NCBI RefSeq assembly: GCF_000374045.1
Contig: NZ_KB893319.1
Location: 97,884 to 161,883 of the forward strand
Direction: 5' to 3'
From: Segetibacter koreensis DSM 18137
GTDB taxonomy: Bacteria > Bacteroidota > Bacteroidia > Chitinophagales > Chitinophagaceae
Length of the DNA stretch: 64,000 nt
Positions 9,541-18,889 of this stretch are shown here, piece by piece. Position 1 is the stretch's first letter, and every line of letters begins with the position of its first letter. The translations under genes and the position numbers were made by a program. The notes below the pieces were generated by a model, which saw nothing but the letters and a program-made list of their open reading frames with translations, was not told the DNA's origin and did no database searches.

Positions 9541-10305
9541 ATGAAAAAAATAATATTTGTTTTACCATTGTGTGTAGTTTTTGCTTTTTGCGGCAGTTCA
9601 AAAAAAGCAGCTACATCGGTGTCACCAGGCATTTCTAATGTTAATGTAAGTCGTAATGATACTATGACAAGTGTAGCGAATGCATCGTCTTCATTAACTT
9701 CATCAGATAAAGACTTTGCTTATACAGCAAAGCATGATACTACTTTAAATGGAACATGGATACTTGAAGGAATGGCAGGAAGCGACGGGGCATGGACAAG
9801 TACTCAAAGCATGAATAAAGATACTACTGCAACTGTTACCGACACAGCTATGGTCGTTACTCCTGATACAACAGCTACTACTACTGAAGCTTCTTCTGTA
9901 GCAACTACAGGGAAAAAAGGAAAAGGAAAGAACAAAATTAACAGGAAAGCGTTGTATGACTCAGCGCAGGCACGCCTTAACCTTGATTATAAATCCACTT
10001 CAACATTTGACACCACGGCTGAACCATACAAATACTGGACACGCACACCATCAGTTACGCTTAATGCATCTAACCTTGTATTTACCGGCAACACAGGATG
10101 TAACAGCATGAGCGGAAGCTTTAATTTTAGCAATAAAGACATTAAGTTTGGCCGCAATATCGTTACTTCTAAAATGAGTTGTAATGAATACGATGAAACA
10201 AAATTTCTTTCTGCTTTGAAAAAAGCTGATAATTATACTTTAAATGGTAATACCCTCGAATTAAAACAAGGCTCCACTTTGTTGCTAACGTTTAAGAAAG
10301 CATAG
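9541..10305 (+). CDS. META-domain lipoprotein
   Basis: A 254-residue predicted lipoprotein. ATG 9541 gives a clean type II signal peptide, MKKIIFVLPLCVVFAFCGSS, with a lipobox cysteine at residue 18; longer readings from 9499 would spoil it. After a Ser/Thr-rich linker comes GTWILEGMAGSDGAW, then a Thr-rich insertion and a basic stretch GKKGKGKNKINRK, and the second part of a META (HslJ-like) domain: NLVFTGNTGCNSMSGSF, KMSCNE and LELKQGSTLLLTF. META domains occur in envelope-stress and heat-shock proteins of unknown mechanism. The roughly 90-residue insertion after the first META strand is unusual. A strong terminator follows. Confidence 0.85.
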   Translation: MKKIIFVLPLCVVFAFCGSSKKAATSVSPGISNVNVSRNDTMTSVANASSSLTSSDKDFAYTAKHDTTLNGTWILEGMAGSDGAWTSTQSMNKDTTATVTDTAMVVTPDTTATTTEASSVATTGKKGKGKNKINRKALYDSAQARLNLDYKSTSTFDTTAEPYKYWTRTPSVTLNASNLVFTGNTGCNSMSGSFNFSNKDIKFGRNIVTSKMSCNEYDETKFLSALKKADNYTLNGNTLELKQGSTLLLTFKKA

Positions 10306-10321
10306 TCTTACAAATCTTAAT

Positions 10322-10362
10322 ATAAAAAAGCCGGTAATAATTTTTATTACCGGCTTTTTTAT
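10322..10362. terminator. Strong bidirectional terminator
   Basis: AAAAAAGCCGGTAATAA (10324-10340) and TTATTACCGGCTTTTTT (10344-10360) form a perfect 17-bp stem with a 3-base loop, flanked by A and T runs on both sides. It serves the META lipoprotein (+) and the convergent amidase gene (-). Confidence 0.92.
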
Positions 10363-10396
10363 ATTATCCTGATTGTAGCTGCTTCTTACTATAAAC

Positions 10397-11215
10397 TCAA
10401 AGGCTTCTCTCCGCAACTTCTAATAAAACTTTCTTGTCAGCTTCGGTCAAAATGCAGGAGGTGTCCTGTAAAAAATGGGTTTTAAAAGCTCTGATAGCCG
10501 ATATTGAATCTCTTACATCATACCCGATAATTCGTAAAGCGCGTACACTATTAAAGCTATCAGGAACAACAACATTTGTTGTATCGCCGTACCATACGCC
10601 ATACCCGCTGTCGGCAAGGGTTTTCCAGGGAAAGTATTTGCCGGGGTCTGCCTTACGGGATGGGGCAATATCAGAATGGCCGATAAAGTTATTAGCAGGT
10701 ATTGAATATTTTAATTTTAAAGTATCAAGCAATTGAAACAGGCTTTTCATCTGGGGTTCAGTAAAAACCTCAAAACCATTATTATCAATCTCAATACCTA
10801 CTGATGCAGAGTTAATATCTGTAAGGTTACCCCATTTTGCAATACCGGCGTGCCAGGCTCTTAAATAATCATTAAGCATGTGGTGTACAGAGCCATCTTT
10901 ACAGATTACATAATGCGCACTTACCTGCGTACGGGGAAGCGTAAATGTTCTTAGCGTTTGCTCACAACTGTTTTGCGCAGTGTAATGGATGATTACAAAA
11001 TTCGGTTTACGCATATTGAAATTTGTAGTGCCTATCCAATAAAGCGGATTATTTTGCGTAGTGAAAAACAGTGAAGGAGTGCGCCTCACTTCCTTTGCGT
11101 ATAGCTTTGCCTGTCTTTTGTAGCTTTTATTCGCTTGCCTGTAAGGCTGGTAGCTACAGCTATAGATCGCGAGAAATAAGATAATGACTAATGAACCGAG
11201 AAGGCGTTTATCCAT
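10397..11215 (-). CDS. N-acetylmuramoyl-L-alanine amidase (Amidase_2 / AmiD-like lipoprotein)
   Basis: A zinc amidase that cuts the bond between N-acetylmuramic acid and the peptide of peptidoglycan fragments. The Amidase_2 fold shows zinc ligands in FVIIHYTAQNS and HSDIAPSRKADPGKYFPW, with AHYVICKDGSVHHM and RAWHAGIAKWG between. ATG at 11215 gives MDKRLLGSLVIILFLAIYSC, a lipoprotein signal with cysteine at residue 20, pointing to an outer-membrane, periplasm-facing enzyme like AmiD. The longer reading from 11281 would overlap the upstream gene by 47 bases. It lies 19 bases downstream of the aldose epimerase and near the NagZ-type fusion at 12960, suggesting a cell-wall recycling neighbourhood. 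Confidence 0.92.
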   Translation of the reverse strand: MDKRLLGSLVIILFLAIYSCSYQPYRQANKSYKRQAKLYAKEVRRTPSLFFTTQNNPLYWIGTTNFNMRKPNFVIIHYTAQNSCEQTLRTFTLPRTQVSAHYVICKDGSVHHMLNDYLRAWHAGIAKWGNLTDINSASVGIEIDNNGFEVFTEPQMKSLFQLLDTLKLKYSIPANNFIGHSDIAPSRKADPGKYFPWKTLADSGYGVWYGDTTNVVVPDSFNSVRALRIIGYDVRDSISAIRAFKTHFLQDTSCILTEADKKVLLEVAERSL

Positions 11216-11234
11216 AAAAAGGCTTGGGATGATT

Positions 11235-12185
11235 TTATAAGAACCTAATAATAAATTTAGTAGAAAAAGTAGCAGACTCATTTGGGTTAAGTACTTTTAA
11301 ACCGATACCATTATTAAATGCATCGGGGGCAGCACTCAAATTTTCAATAGCTATACTTTTACGATGGTCAGGAGTGAAAATCTGCAGGTAAGGATACGAG
11401 GCTGACGGATAAAACTCAACCTGTACTTTCCTTTTCGGATTTCTGAGAACACACAAAGGTTCGCATTCGGCAAAATTTAAAGTAAAACAATTGTCAAATG
11501 CAGTTGTTCCCAAACTTTTTAAAGAGGCAAATTCTTGGTAAGGCAAAGCTTTTCCTGTGGGTACCAGGGTCTCGTCGAACTCAAGCATTTCCTTGCTTTG
11601 AAATTCTAGCTGATAATCGTTTACGTTATCGCCAAGGGTGAAATAAGGATGCCATCCATCAACCAAAGGCATAAGTTTATTATCAATATTGGAAACTGTC
11701 GTTTTTATCGTTAAAGCGTTCCCGGCAGCAAGCTTATACTCAACGGTACATCTGTAGCAAAAAGGGAATCCTTCCTCTATATTATTGTAAACATATTCTA
11801 ATACTACAAAAGCAGTATCTGCATCAGAATAATCTTCTGTTATTAAAAAGTCTGCATTAAAGAGAACGCCATGAATAGCATCGTTGTCTGACAGGTATTT
11901 TTTAAGCTGATAATTTCTTTCTCCAAACTTATACTTTGCATTTTTTATTCTGCATGCATATGGCGATAATTTTGCACTTCTAAAAAAGGGGGTTATTTTC
12001 TCTTTTGCTTCCTGGGGACTTGAAAAGCCTTCAACTACATTTAGTTCCTCTTGAGTGCCAGATGCACTAAAGTTATTAAGCAAAGCGCCAAAAGCATAAA
12101 TTTCAGCGAAAGTATTATTAGACAAGTCTTTTAAAGTTATAATGCGATCATCTCCTCTACCTGATATAATAGTCTGAAAAGCCAT
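11235..12185 (-). CDS. Aldose 1-epimerase family protein
   Basis: A galactose-mutarotase-like enzyme interconverting alpha and beta anomers of hexoses. Motifs of the family are seen in order: NYQLKKYLSDNDAIHG, GNALTIKTTVSN, the catalytic-region MPLVDGWHPYFTLG, and LQIFTPDHRKSIAIENLS near the end. The final residues (LNPNESATFSTKFIIRFL) match the usual C-terminal beta strand. ATG 12185 (MAFQTIISGRGDDRI) gives a 316-residue protein close to family length; an ATG at 12296 would add 37 residues without clear homology. It is cotranscribed with the downstream amidase. The physiological sugar is unknown. Confidence 0.85.
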   Translation of the reverse strand: MAFQTIISGRGDDRIITLKDLSNNTFAEIYAFGALLNNFSASGTQEELNVVEGFSSPQEAKEKITPFFRSAKLSPYACRIKNAKYKFGERNYQLKKYLSDNDAIHGVLFNADFLITEDYSDADTAFVVLEYVYNNIEEGFPFCYRCTVEYKLAAGNALTIKTTVSNIDNKLMPLVDGWHPYFTLGDNVNDYQLEFQSKEMLEFDETLVPTGKALPYQEFASLKSLGTTAFDNCFTLNFAECEPLCVLRNPKRKVQVEFYPSASYPYLQIFTPDHRKSIAIENLSAAPDAFNNGIGLKVLNPNESATFSTKFIIRFL

Positions 12186-12474
12186 AAAAGCATAATTAAG
12201 ATTAGTAAGAGTTTTTATAAGTTTCTTGTCTGATTCGTTTGTTTCTACGCTTCTCTGTGCCAGCATAAGGAACAAAACGAAATTACCTGGTTGCAATTAA
12301 TATTATCATTGAAATCTTAAAACCATTTTTGAAACTTTTCAAGACAGAAGGTCCTCAATTCCGTTGTATTACACAAAAGTTCTATTTTTAGGAAAAGCTA
12401 GAAAATTATTTATTTACGCCCATTGTAAGGCCGACATGTAGCAAATTAAATAGCCAAAAGTAGGAGGATCTGTA

Positions 12475-12687
12475 TTAATTAAACGACAATAAAAAGTCTA
12501 CATTTACCTCGTTCCATATAAGTTCTTTACTTTTTATTTCTATAAATTTATAAACAGCTTTTAATTCACAGGCTGTATAACCTTCTTTTTCTTCTTCCAC
12601 TAACTCCTGCAGAATGGCCAAAGATGCATCATCTACAGCTCTAATAATTGATTTTATTTCGGCGACAGAATATGTTGTTGGTTGCAT
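12475..12687 (-). CDS. Hypothetical small protein (70 aa)
   Basis: A 70-residue soluble, mostly helical acidic protein with the composition of a real gene (AVDDASLAILQELVEEEKEG, then a Leu/Ile/Lys helix). I do not recognise a family. It stands alone between the aldose epimerase and the NagZ-beta-lactamase gene, with about 290 and 270 non-coding bases on either side in which I see no other gene. Length alone leaves some doubt that it is expressed. Confidence 0.45.
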   Translation of the reverse strand: MQPTTYSVAEIKSIIRAVDDASLAILQELVEEEKEGYTACELKAVYKFIEIKSKELIWNEVNVDFLLSFN

Positions 12688-12959
12688 AGAAAACTATTTT
12701 TTACAACAGGGCGGGATTGGCGAGGAGTGGTTTGTTTTGTAAAACTAAGCACGAATCTTATAACGTTTATACAAATGCTTTTATTTTATTTAAAAAAATT
12801 ATAAAAAGCATTTTTTGCCGTAATGACTCTACAAACCCTTCTTTGCATAAGACAACTTTTACTGTAGAACGTTTACTACAGTAATTGATTTTTAATCATA
12901 TTCTTTTTGGTAGCTGAATTTTATTGGAAGTTCTTTTTTTTTTAAATGAGATTGCTTTG

Positions 12960-15893
12960 TTATTTTTTTGTGATAACCTTTTCATTAAATTGTTCAAACA
13001 TTGCCCTGTAAATCGTTTCCTGGATGAAGGATCTTACATTCATTTCCAGCAACTTCTTGTTCTCTCCGTCTGGTGTTACCCTGTTAGATAAAAAAATGTA
13101 AACAAGGTTGTAAGCAGGATCTACCCAAACGCAGGTACCTGTAAAGCCGGTATGACCAAAAGTTAGCGGAGAAACACTGAGAGCAGGATATGGATCTAGT
13201 CTTACAAAATTGTCCTTTTCCGGTTTGTCAAAGCCCAATCCTCGACGACTTATATTGCTTGAGTAAGCAGTAAATGTATCAATAGTTTCTTTTTTAAGAT
13301 AACGAATGCCGTTTAATTCTCCTCGATTTAAAAGCATTTGGTACAATTGAGCAAGATCATATGCATTACTAAATAATCCTGCATGGCCGGAAACTCCTCC
13401 AAACATTGCTGCTCCCGGATCGTGGACATCTCCCCGTAATAGTTGTTGTCTCCACGCAGTGTCATTTTCAGTTGGAGCAATTGTATTTATCGGAAAATGT
13501 CCGCGTGGCTTAAAGGTTGTTGTAGTCATACCAAGGGGCGCGTAAAATGTTTCTTTTACATAATCTTCCAGTTTTTTACCGGTTATAGCTTCTACCACCT
13601 TTCCTAAAAAAATAAAATCGTTGTCGCTATACACATATTTTAGCGGTTCGCCCAATTTACTCAGCAATATTCTGTGGTACATTGTGTCTTGCCAGTCATT
13701 GCGCAGGTACAGGTCTTCCGCCACTTTTACAGAAAATTCTTTTGTAGGTTTTTTGCTATAAATATTAGGTAAAGGATGCCCCGCTTTGTCAAGGGTTTCT
13801 TTATAAAACGGAATAAATGGCACCAATTGCGCCTGGTGCAGCAGAAGATTTCTAAGCTGAATGTTTTCTTTGTTACTTCCTCTTACCCAAGCCAGGTAAT
13901 TGCCTAATGTTTTATCAATGTCTAATTTTCCTTCTTCGTATAGTTTCATCACAGAGACTGTAACTGCTGATATTTTGGTAACAGACGCCAGGTCGTACAT
14001 CATATCCTTAGTTACCGGTTCTAAACTATCATAATTGGTATAACCGTAAGCCCGCTGAAATGCTACTTTTCCATCTTTTGCCACTAACACTACACAGCCC
14101 GGAGTGGCATGTTCCTCAATAGCATCATTTGCAATTGAATCAATCTTGTTGAGCATTGCTGATTGTAACCCAACACTCTCAGGCAGAACCTCCGGAAAAT
14201 ATTTCTTTACTGTAATTCCTGTTCCAAACCTAAGGATATCATCTACAGTTACGGATAGCTTCCCTTTTGGTATTATTTGACCTTTTAAAATACCGGCTGC
14301 CGCCTGTTGCGTTATATCATCATCTTCATAACAAGCTATAAGATTGGAAGCCGTTGCTGCAATATTTTTAATGGCGTAAGGATTCCCAAAAACAAAAGTT
14401 ATAGCAGTCATTTGTGCCTGCACCTGGTTTATTAACTCGTAAGCTGCATTTGAAATACCAAATTGATTAGCGGGCCTGCGACTATAATTATGCACTCCTA
14501 TTACTACAGTATCATATTTATTTTTTAAAACAGATAACAATGAATCTGCAGCCCCTGTACTTTCCTTGTAGTTGAAAGTATATAACGATGCTCCATAATC
14601 TTGTTTAAGCTTTTTTGCAAAAGCGTTTGCAGAGTCAACACCTATACCCAGAAAAGCAATTTTTTTTGCTCTAAGAGGGATATAATCTTTGTTTGAAAGT
14701 TTTAAAAGAGTAATTGCATTTTCGGCAATCATTTTTTTTATTTCGTTTGTATGTGCGTTTAAGTCATCTACAAGGTCTTCTGTTTTTATTGGCTCTATAT
14801 GATTCAACCCCAAATTATATTTTGCGAGAAGTACTTTTTTAATCCTGTCATTAATATCGCTTCTTTTTAATTTTTTTCTCCTGATAGCCTTTCGTATTTT
14901 TTTTATACTTCCCTTAATATCTTCCGGCAGGCAGAGCAGGTCGTTACCTGCAATCAAAGATTGAACTGACGCTTCCCCTGCAGGATAAAATTTCGTTACA
15001 CCTTTCATTTCGAGGGCGTCAGTAAAGGTAAGGCCGGTAAAGCCAAGCTGCTTTTTAAGCAAACCGGTAACATTATTATAAGAAAGTGAGGTTGCCTGGT
15101 TTGCTGTAGTATCAATAGCGGGAATATATAAGTGTGCACTCATTACACTGCCGACACCTTCTTTTATCAGTTCGCGGAAGGGGTACAATTCCAACGAATC
15201 AAGTTGTTTAAGGGTTTTATTAATTACCGGTAAATCGAGGTGAGAGTCAACACTTACATCGCCATGACCAGGAAAGTGTTTGGCACAGGCCATTATCCCT
15301 TCGTCCTGCAGGCCTTTCATATATTGTGTACCAAATAGCGCCACCTTATATTTATCCTCTCCAAAGCTACGATCGTTAATAACCGGGTTTGCGGGATTAT
15401 TATTAATGTCAACATCAGGTGCAAAGTTTACCTGTATTCCCATTCTTTTGCATTGTTGCCCGACTGCCTGTCCAAATTGTCTTACCAGCTGTGCATCAGG
15501 AACTGCTCCTATCATCATTTGACGAGGAAAATTAATTACGCTGTCAAGCCTCATGCCCAAACCCCATTCACCGTCAATGGTTATCAGCAGAGGAGTTTTT
15601 GCAATGGATTGGTAATAGTTGGTAAGATTAGCCTGGCGTACAGGGCCGCCCTGAAAAAAACATAAGCCGCCAACTTTGTATTTTTTTATTAATTCTGTAA
15701 CCGACGCAACGTGTTCTTTACCAAGATTGCTATGTGCCCTTACAACCATCAGTTGCGCTATTCTTTGTTTTCTGTTTAAAGATTTGAAAACACTATCCAC
15801 CCACTCCGTGGCAGGTAAATTACTTTTATACTGGCTAAATGAAGTAGTGGAAATAAAAAAAAGAATAAAACCGGTTAGCAAAGATTTCATCAT
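12960..15893 (-). CDS. NagZ-type GH3 beta-N-acetylglucosaminidase fused to a serine beta-lactamase-like domain
   Basis: A 977-residue exported protein with signal peptide MMKSLLTGFILFFISTTSFS. The GH3 domain (about 40-370) has the NagZ signature KHFPGHGDVSVDSHLDLP, whose His is part of the catalytic Asp-His pair, and FTDALEMKG with the nucleophile Asp. A GH3 C-terminal-type domain follows (to about 570). The last 390 residues are a class C beta-lactamase/PBP-like domain with DLASVTK (active-site Ser and Lys), YSDND, and GHTGFTGT. The combination suggests periplasmic trimming of peptidoglycan glycan and peptide parts. ATG 15893 is preferred over 15917 because it starts the signal peptide. Confidence 0.93.
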   Translation of the reverse strand: MMKSLLTGFILFFISTTSFSQYKSNLPATEWVDSVFKSLNRKQRIAQLMVVRAHSNLGKEHVASVTELIKKYKVGGLCFFQGGPVRQANLTNYYQSIAKTPLLITIDGEWGLGMRLDSVINFPRQMMIGAVPDAQLVRQFGQAVGQQCKRMGIQVNFAPDVDINNNPANPVINDRSFGEDKYKVALFGTQYMKGLQDEGIMACAKHFPGHGDVSVDSHLDLPVINKTLKQLDSLELYPFRELIKEGVGSVMSAHLYIPAIDTTANQATSLSYNNVTGLLKKQLGFTGLTFTDALEMKGVTKFYPAGEASVQSLIAGNDLLCLPEDIKGSIKKIRKAIRRKKLKRSDINDRIKKVLLAKYNLGLNHIEPIKTEDLVDDLNAHTNEIKKMIAENAITLLKLSNKDYIPLRAKKIAFLGIGVDSANAFAKKLKQDYGASLYTFNYKESTGAADSLLSVLKNKYDTVVIGVHNYSRRPANQFGISNAAYELINQVQAQMTAITFVFGNPYAIKNIAATASNLIACYEDDDITQQAAAGILKGQIIPKGKLSVTVDDILRFGTGITVKKYFPEVLPESVGLQSAMLNKIDSIANDAIEEHATPGCVVLVAKDGKVAFQRAYGYTNYDSLEPVTKDMMYDLASVTKISAVTVSVMKLYEEGKLDIDKTLGNYLAWVRGSNKENIQLRNLLLHQAQLVPFIPFYKETLDKAGHPLPNIYSKKPTKEFSVKVAEDLYLRNDWQDTMYHRILLSKLGEPLKYVYSDNDFIFLGKVVEAITGKKLEDYVKETFYAPLGMTTTTFKPRGHFPINTIAPTENDTAWRQQLLRGDVHDPGAAMFGGVSGHAGLFSNAYDLAQLYQMLLNRGELNGIRYLKKETIDTFTAYSSNISRRGLGFDKPEKDNFVRLDPYPALSVSPLTFGHTGFTGTCVWVDPAYNLVYIFLSNRVTPDGENKKLLEMNVRSFIQETIYRAMFEQFNEKVITKK

Positions 15894-15988
15894 AATGTTA
15901 CTTAAAAATTGCAACACAAGATAATGGAATCGGCAATGCCAACAGGTGTTCCCCCTTTTTCGAACTGTATAATTTCTTCAGAAACTTC

Positions 15989-16618
15989 TTATAGTACTTT
16001 CATCCATATTGAAATGTTATGAGGTGCAACTTCATCGCCTCCAAAGTAGGGGTAAAGCTGGTATCCTTCTGCTTTTGTTGTTTTACTTTCTCTTGGCATG
16101 GTTTGCGACTTGCCATTCAGGGTAAAAATATAAACACTTTCGCTTACTTTAATTGAGCAGTTGTTTTCAGTTCCAATATCTATTGAACCCAACTCTTTTG
16201 AGCTTCTTATACTATTATTATATGTATAACCAAATAAACGGAGAGCATTATTGCTCCATCTCCAGCCAAATCTCGCGCTATACTGTTGGTGTTGGGCATT
16301 ATTATCGCTAAAACCAAACAATTTATTAATGTCTTCCTGGTTAGCCGGGTCTGTTGTCTTATAGATTGCAGTACTGTCAAATTTTACAACGAACGATAAG
16401 GATGCATATTCGACAAGTTTGTATGTGCTTTTATCGCAGTACTGCTGCCCCTTTAAAATTTTGTACTCAATTAATTGATTGTTAGCGGCAGCGGATAGGT
16501 TGTGAAAAGTGGTAGAGCTGGCATTCGCGGTTATATTACCTGTAATATTGTCAACCGATTTTGTGCAGGATGCTAAGAAAAGCACCGCGATCGTTGCAGA
16601 AATTAATTTCATTCTCAT
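15989..16618 (-). CDS. Hypothetical lipoprotein
   Basis: A protein of about 209 residues with a lipoprotein signal, MRMKLISATIAVLFLASC, cysteine at residue 18 (counted from ATG 16618). The rest is beta-rich with no motif I recognise: ILKGQQYCDKSTYKLVEY, FVVKFDSTAIYKT, RFGWRWSNNALRLFGYTYN and SVYIFTLNGKSQTMPRE. The Trp/Tyr-rich strand pattern suggests a beta-sandwich or lipocalin-like fold; this is a guess. It is probably exported to the periplasm or outer membrane. It diverges from mutL. Starting from 16666 would place 16 residues before the signal peptide. Confidence 0.65.
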   Translation of the reverse strand: MRMKLISATIAVLFLASCTKSVDNITGNITANASSTTFHNLSAAANNQLIEYKILKGQQYCDKSTYKLVEYASLSFVVKFDSTAIYKTTDPANQEDINKLFGFSDNNAQHQQYSARFGWRWSNNALRLFGYTYNNSIRSSKELGSIDIGTENNCSIKVSESVYIFTLNGKSQTMPRESKTTKAEGYQLYPYFGGDEVAPHNISIWMKVL

Positions 16619-16745
16619 AGAATAAGTCTTCTTTAAAACTTGGACGGGTATAAAAAGAAAACGCAAACAAAATTCAAATATTGTTACGATAACGGAAAAT
16701 GCAGGGGTAGAACACTAATTTTACATTTTATTAAATATTAAGAAA

Positions 16746-18620
16746 GTGCCGGATATTATACAATTATTACCAGATAACATAGCGAACCAGATTGCGGCGG
16801 GGGAAGTAATTCAGAGACCGGCAAGTGCAGTAAAAGAGTTGTTGGAAAACGCGGTGGATGCTTCTGCCACAGAAATTAAGCTAATAGTGACTGATGCAGG
16901 CAAAAACCTGGTACAGGTAGTAGATAATGGAAAGGGTATGAGTGAGACTGATGCGAGAATGGCTTTTGAACGTCATGCTACGTCTAAAATTTCTAATATC
17001 GAAGACCTTTTTAAAATAAAAACAATGGGTTTCAGGGGCGAAGCCCTGGCATCTATTGCAGCTGTTGCACAGGTAGAGTTGAAAACACGAAAGACGGATG
17101 AAGAACTGGGCACATGCATTGAAATCGAAAACAGCATTGTAAAAAGCCAGGAGCCTTGCGCTACTGCTGCCGGAACAAACATCTGTATGAAGAACCTTTT
17201 CTTCAATGTACCTGCGAGAAGAAATTTTTTGAAAAGTAATGCTGCGGAATTGCGTCATATTGTTGACGAGTTTATAAGAGTGGCAATGGCCTTTCCTCAT
17301 ATTTTCTTTTCCCTTACCAGTAATGGACAACAAGTATTTCACCTGGAAGCTGGAAGCCTGAAACACCGTATTTTACAGATATTAGGAACAGCATATAGTG
17401 CAAAGCTGGTAAATGTAAGAGAAGAGACCGACTATATGAACATTTATGGTTTTGTAGGCAAGCCTGATACAGCTAAAAAAACCCGTGGTGATCAATATTT
17501 TTTTGTAAACAGCAGGTATATAAAAAGTGCTTATTTAAATCACGCCGTAATGAATGCCTTTGACGAAATGATCGCAAAGGACAGCTTTCCTATGTATGTT
17601 TTGTTTATCGATCTTGACCCTTCCCAAGTCGATATAAATGTTCATCCTACAAAACAGGAGATAAAGTTTGAAGATGAAAAGATTGTTTATGCTTTTGTGC
17701 AAGCAGCGGTAAAACATGCACTTGCCCAGTTTAGCATTGCACCTTCGCTCGATTTTAGTCTTAATGCAGATATCCAACAAATGGAAGCTATTTCAAAACC
17801 AGCTAATGAAGACAGGCTGCAATCAATTGCTTCATCTAACCTCTTTAAGACATTCACCCAAAAAAATCAGGCTCATAAAATTGAGGGAACTAACCGAAGT
17901 GAATTAAAACATTGGAAAGATTTTTATGAACCGTCGTCTCTGGAACTGCCTTCTGATTTGGGATCTGTTACCGAAACCGGTAAACTTGAGCAGGAACTCG
18001 AATATTCAGGTTATTCACTATTAAAACAGGGACCCCAAATCCGTCTTTTGCCTGATGCAACCCTCGTTCAACTGCATAATACCTACATTATTACGCCTAC
18101 GTCAGAAGGATTTTTATTGATACATCAGCAGCAGGCACATGAAAGAATACTATATGAAAGATATATTGAAGCGGCTAATGGAAAGCAAATGCCAGCCCAG
18201 CACAGCCTGTTTCCATCTACAATCGAATTAAATGCGACAGATTCTGTTCTTATGGAAGAATTATTGCCTGATTTAAAAGTACTTGGTTACCTGATAGAGC
18301 CTTTTGGTAACAATACATTTGTAGTACAAGGCACTCCTGCCGACATTTTACAGGGAAATGAGAAAATGGTGATCGAACTATTGCTCGAACAATATAAGCA
18401 TTTTACAAGCGATATTAAGTTTAGTAAAAGGGAAAAATTAGTAAGATGTGTGGCAAAACAACAAGCCATTAAAACTGGAAAAGCCATGGCTCAAAAAGAA
18501 ATGATGGTGTTGAAGGAAGAATTATTCCGTTGCCAGGTGCCCAATGTTACTCCTAACGGCTCCCCGACTTACCTAGAGTTTAAGGGTGATTATTTAGAAA
18601 GAATGTTTGGCCGGCAATAA
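16746..18620 (+). CDS. mutL: DNA mismatch repair protein MutL
   Basis: A 624-residue MutL that links MutS mismatch recognition to strand removal. The N-terminal GHKL ATPase has all motifs: ELLENAVDASA, VVDNGKGM and TMGFRGEALASIA, followed by the GDQYFFVNSRYIK transducer and HPTKQEIKFED. A variable linker (about 330-430) precedes the C-terminal dimerisation domain. There, the usual DQHA(x)2E(x)4E endonuclease motif reads HQQQAHERILYE, and the CPHGRP-type end motif reads TPNGSP, so latent endonuclease activity is doubtful. The start is GTG 16746, since MPDIIQLLPDNIANQIAAGE is the standard N-terminus. Confidence 0.97.
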   Translation: MPDIIQLLPDNIANQIAAGEVIQRPASAVKELLENAVDASATEIKLIVTDAGKNLVQVVDNGKGMSETDARMAFERHATSKISNIEDLFKIKTMGFRGEALASIAAVAQVELKTRKTDEELGTCIEIENSIVKSQEPCATAAGTNICMKNLFFNVPARRNFLKSNAAELRHIVDEFIRVAMAFPHIFFSLTSNGQQVFHLEAGSLKHRILQILGTAYSAKLVNVREETDYMNIYGFVGKPDTAKKTRGDQYFFVNSRYIKSAYLNHAVMNAFDEMIAKDSFPMYVLFIDLDPSQVDINVHPTKQEIKFEDEKIVYAFVQAAVKHALAQFSIAPSLDFSLNADIQQMEAISKPANEDRLQSIASSNLFKTFTQKNQAHKIEGTNRSELKHWKDFYEPSSLELPSDLGSVTETGKLEQELEYSGYSLLKQGPQIRLLPDATLVQLHNTYIITPTSEGFLLIHQQQAHERILYERYIEAANGKQMPAQHSLFPSTIELNATDSVLMEELLPDLKVLGYLIEPFGNNTFVVQGTPADILQGNEKMVIELLLEQYKHFTSDIKFSKREKLVRCVAKQQAIKTGKAMAQKEMMVLKEELFRCQVPNVTPNGSPTYLEFKGDYLERMFGRQ

Positions 18621-18889
18621 CTTTTTTTTACGATTTTTTTAGTTGAGTATGCTCATCATTGAGCTTTTTAAACCATTGACAAAACATCTGGAAAGAATAG
18701 TTTTAGCAAGAAATAATTGAATTCTCATTTATAATACAACTTGCTTCAACAAAGAGATTTAAAAAAAATGAAGCAGAAGTTGATAAAGTTAAATTATTGC
18801 CAGTCATTTCCGTAAAAATTCCTAACACTTTATAAAGACTGCCTTAAATCAGCTTCGGCATGACAGTTTAAGAATGTAACTTCGCGTCT

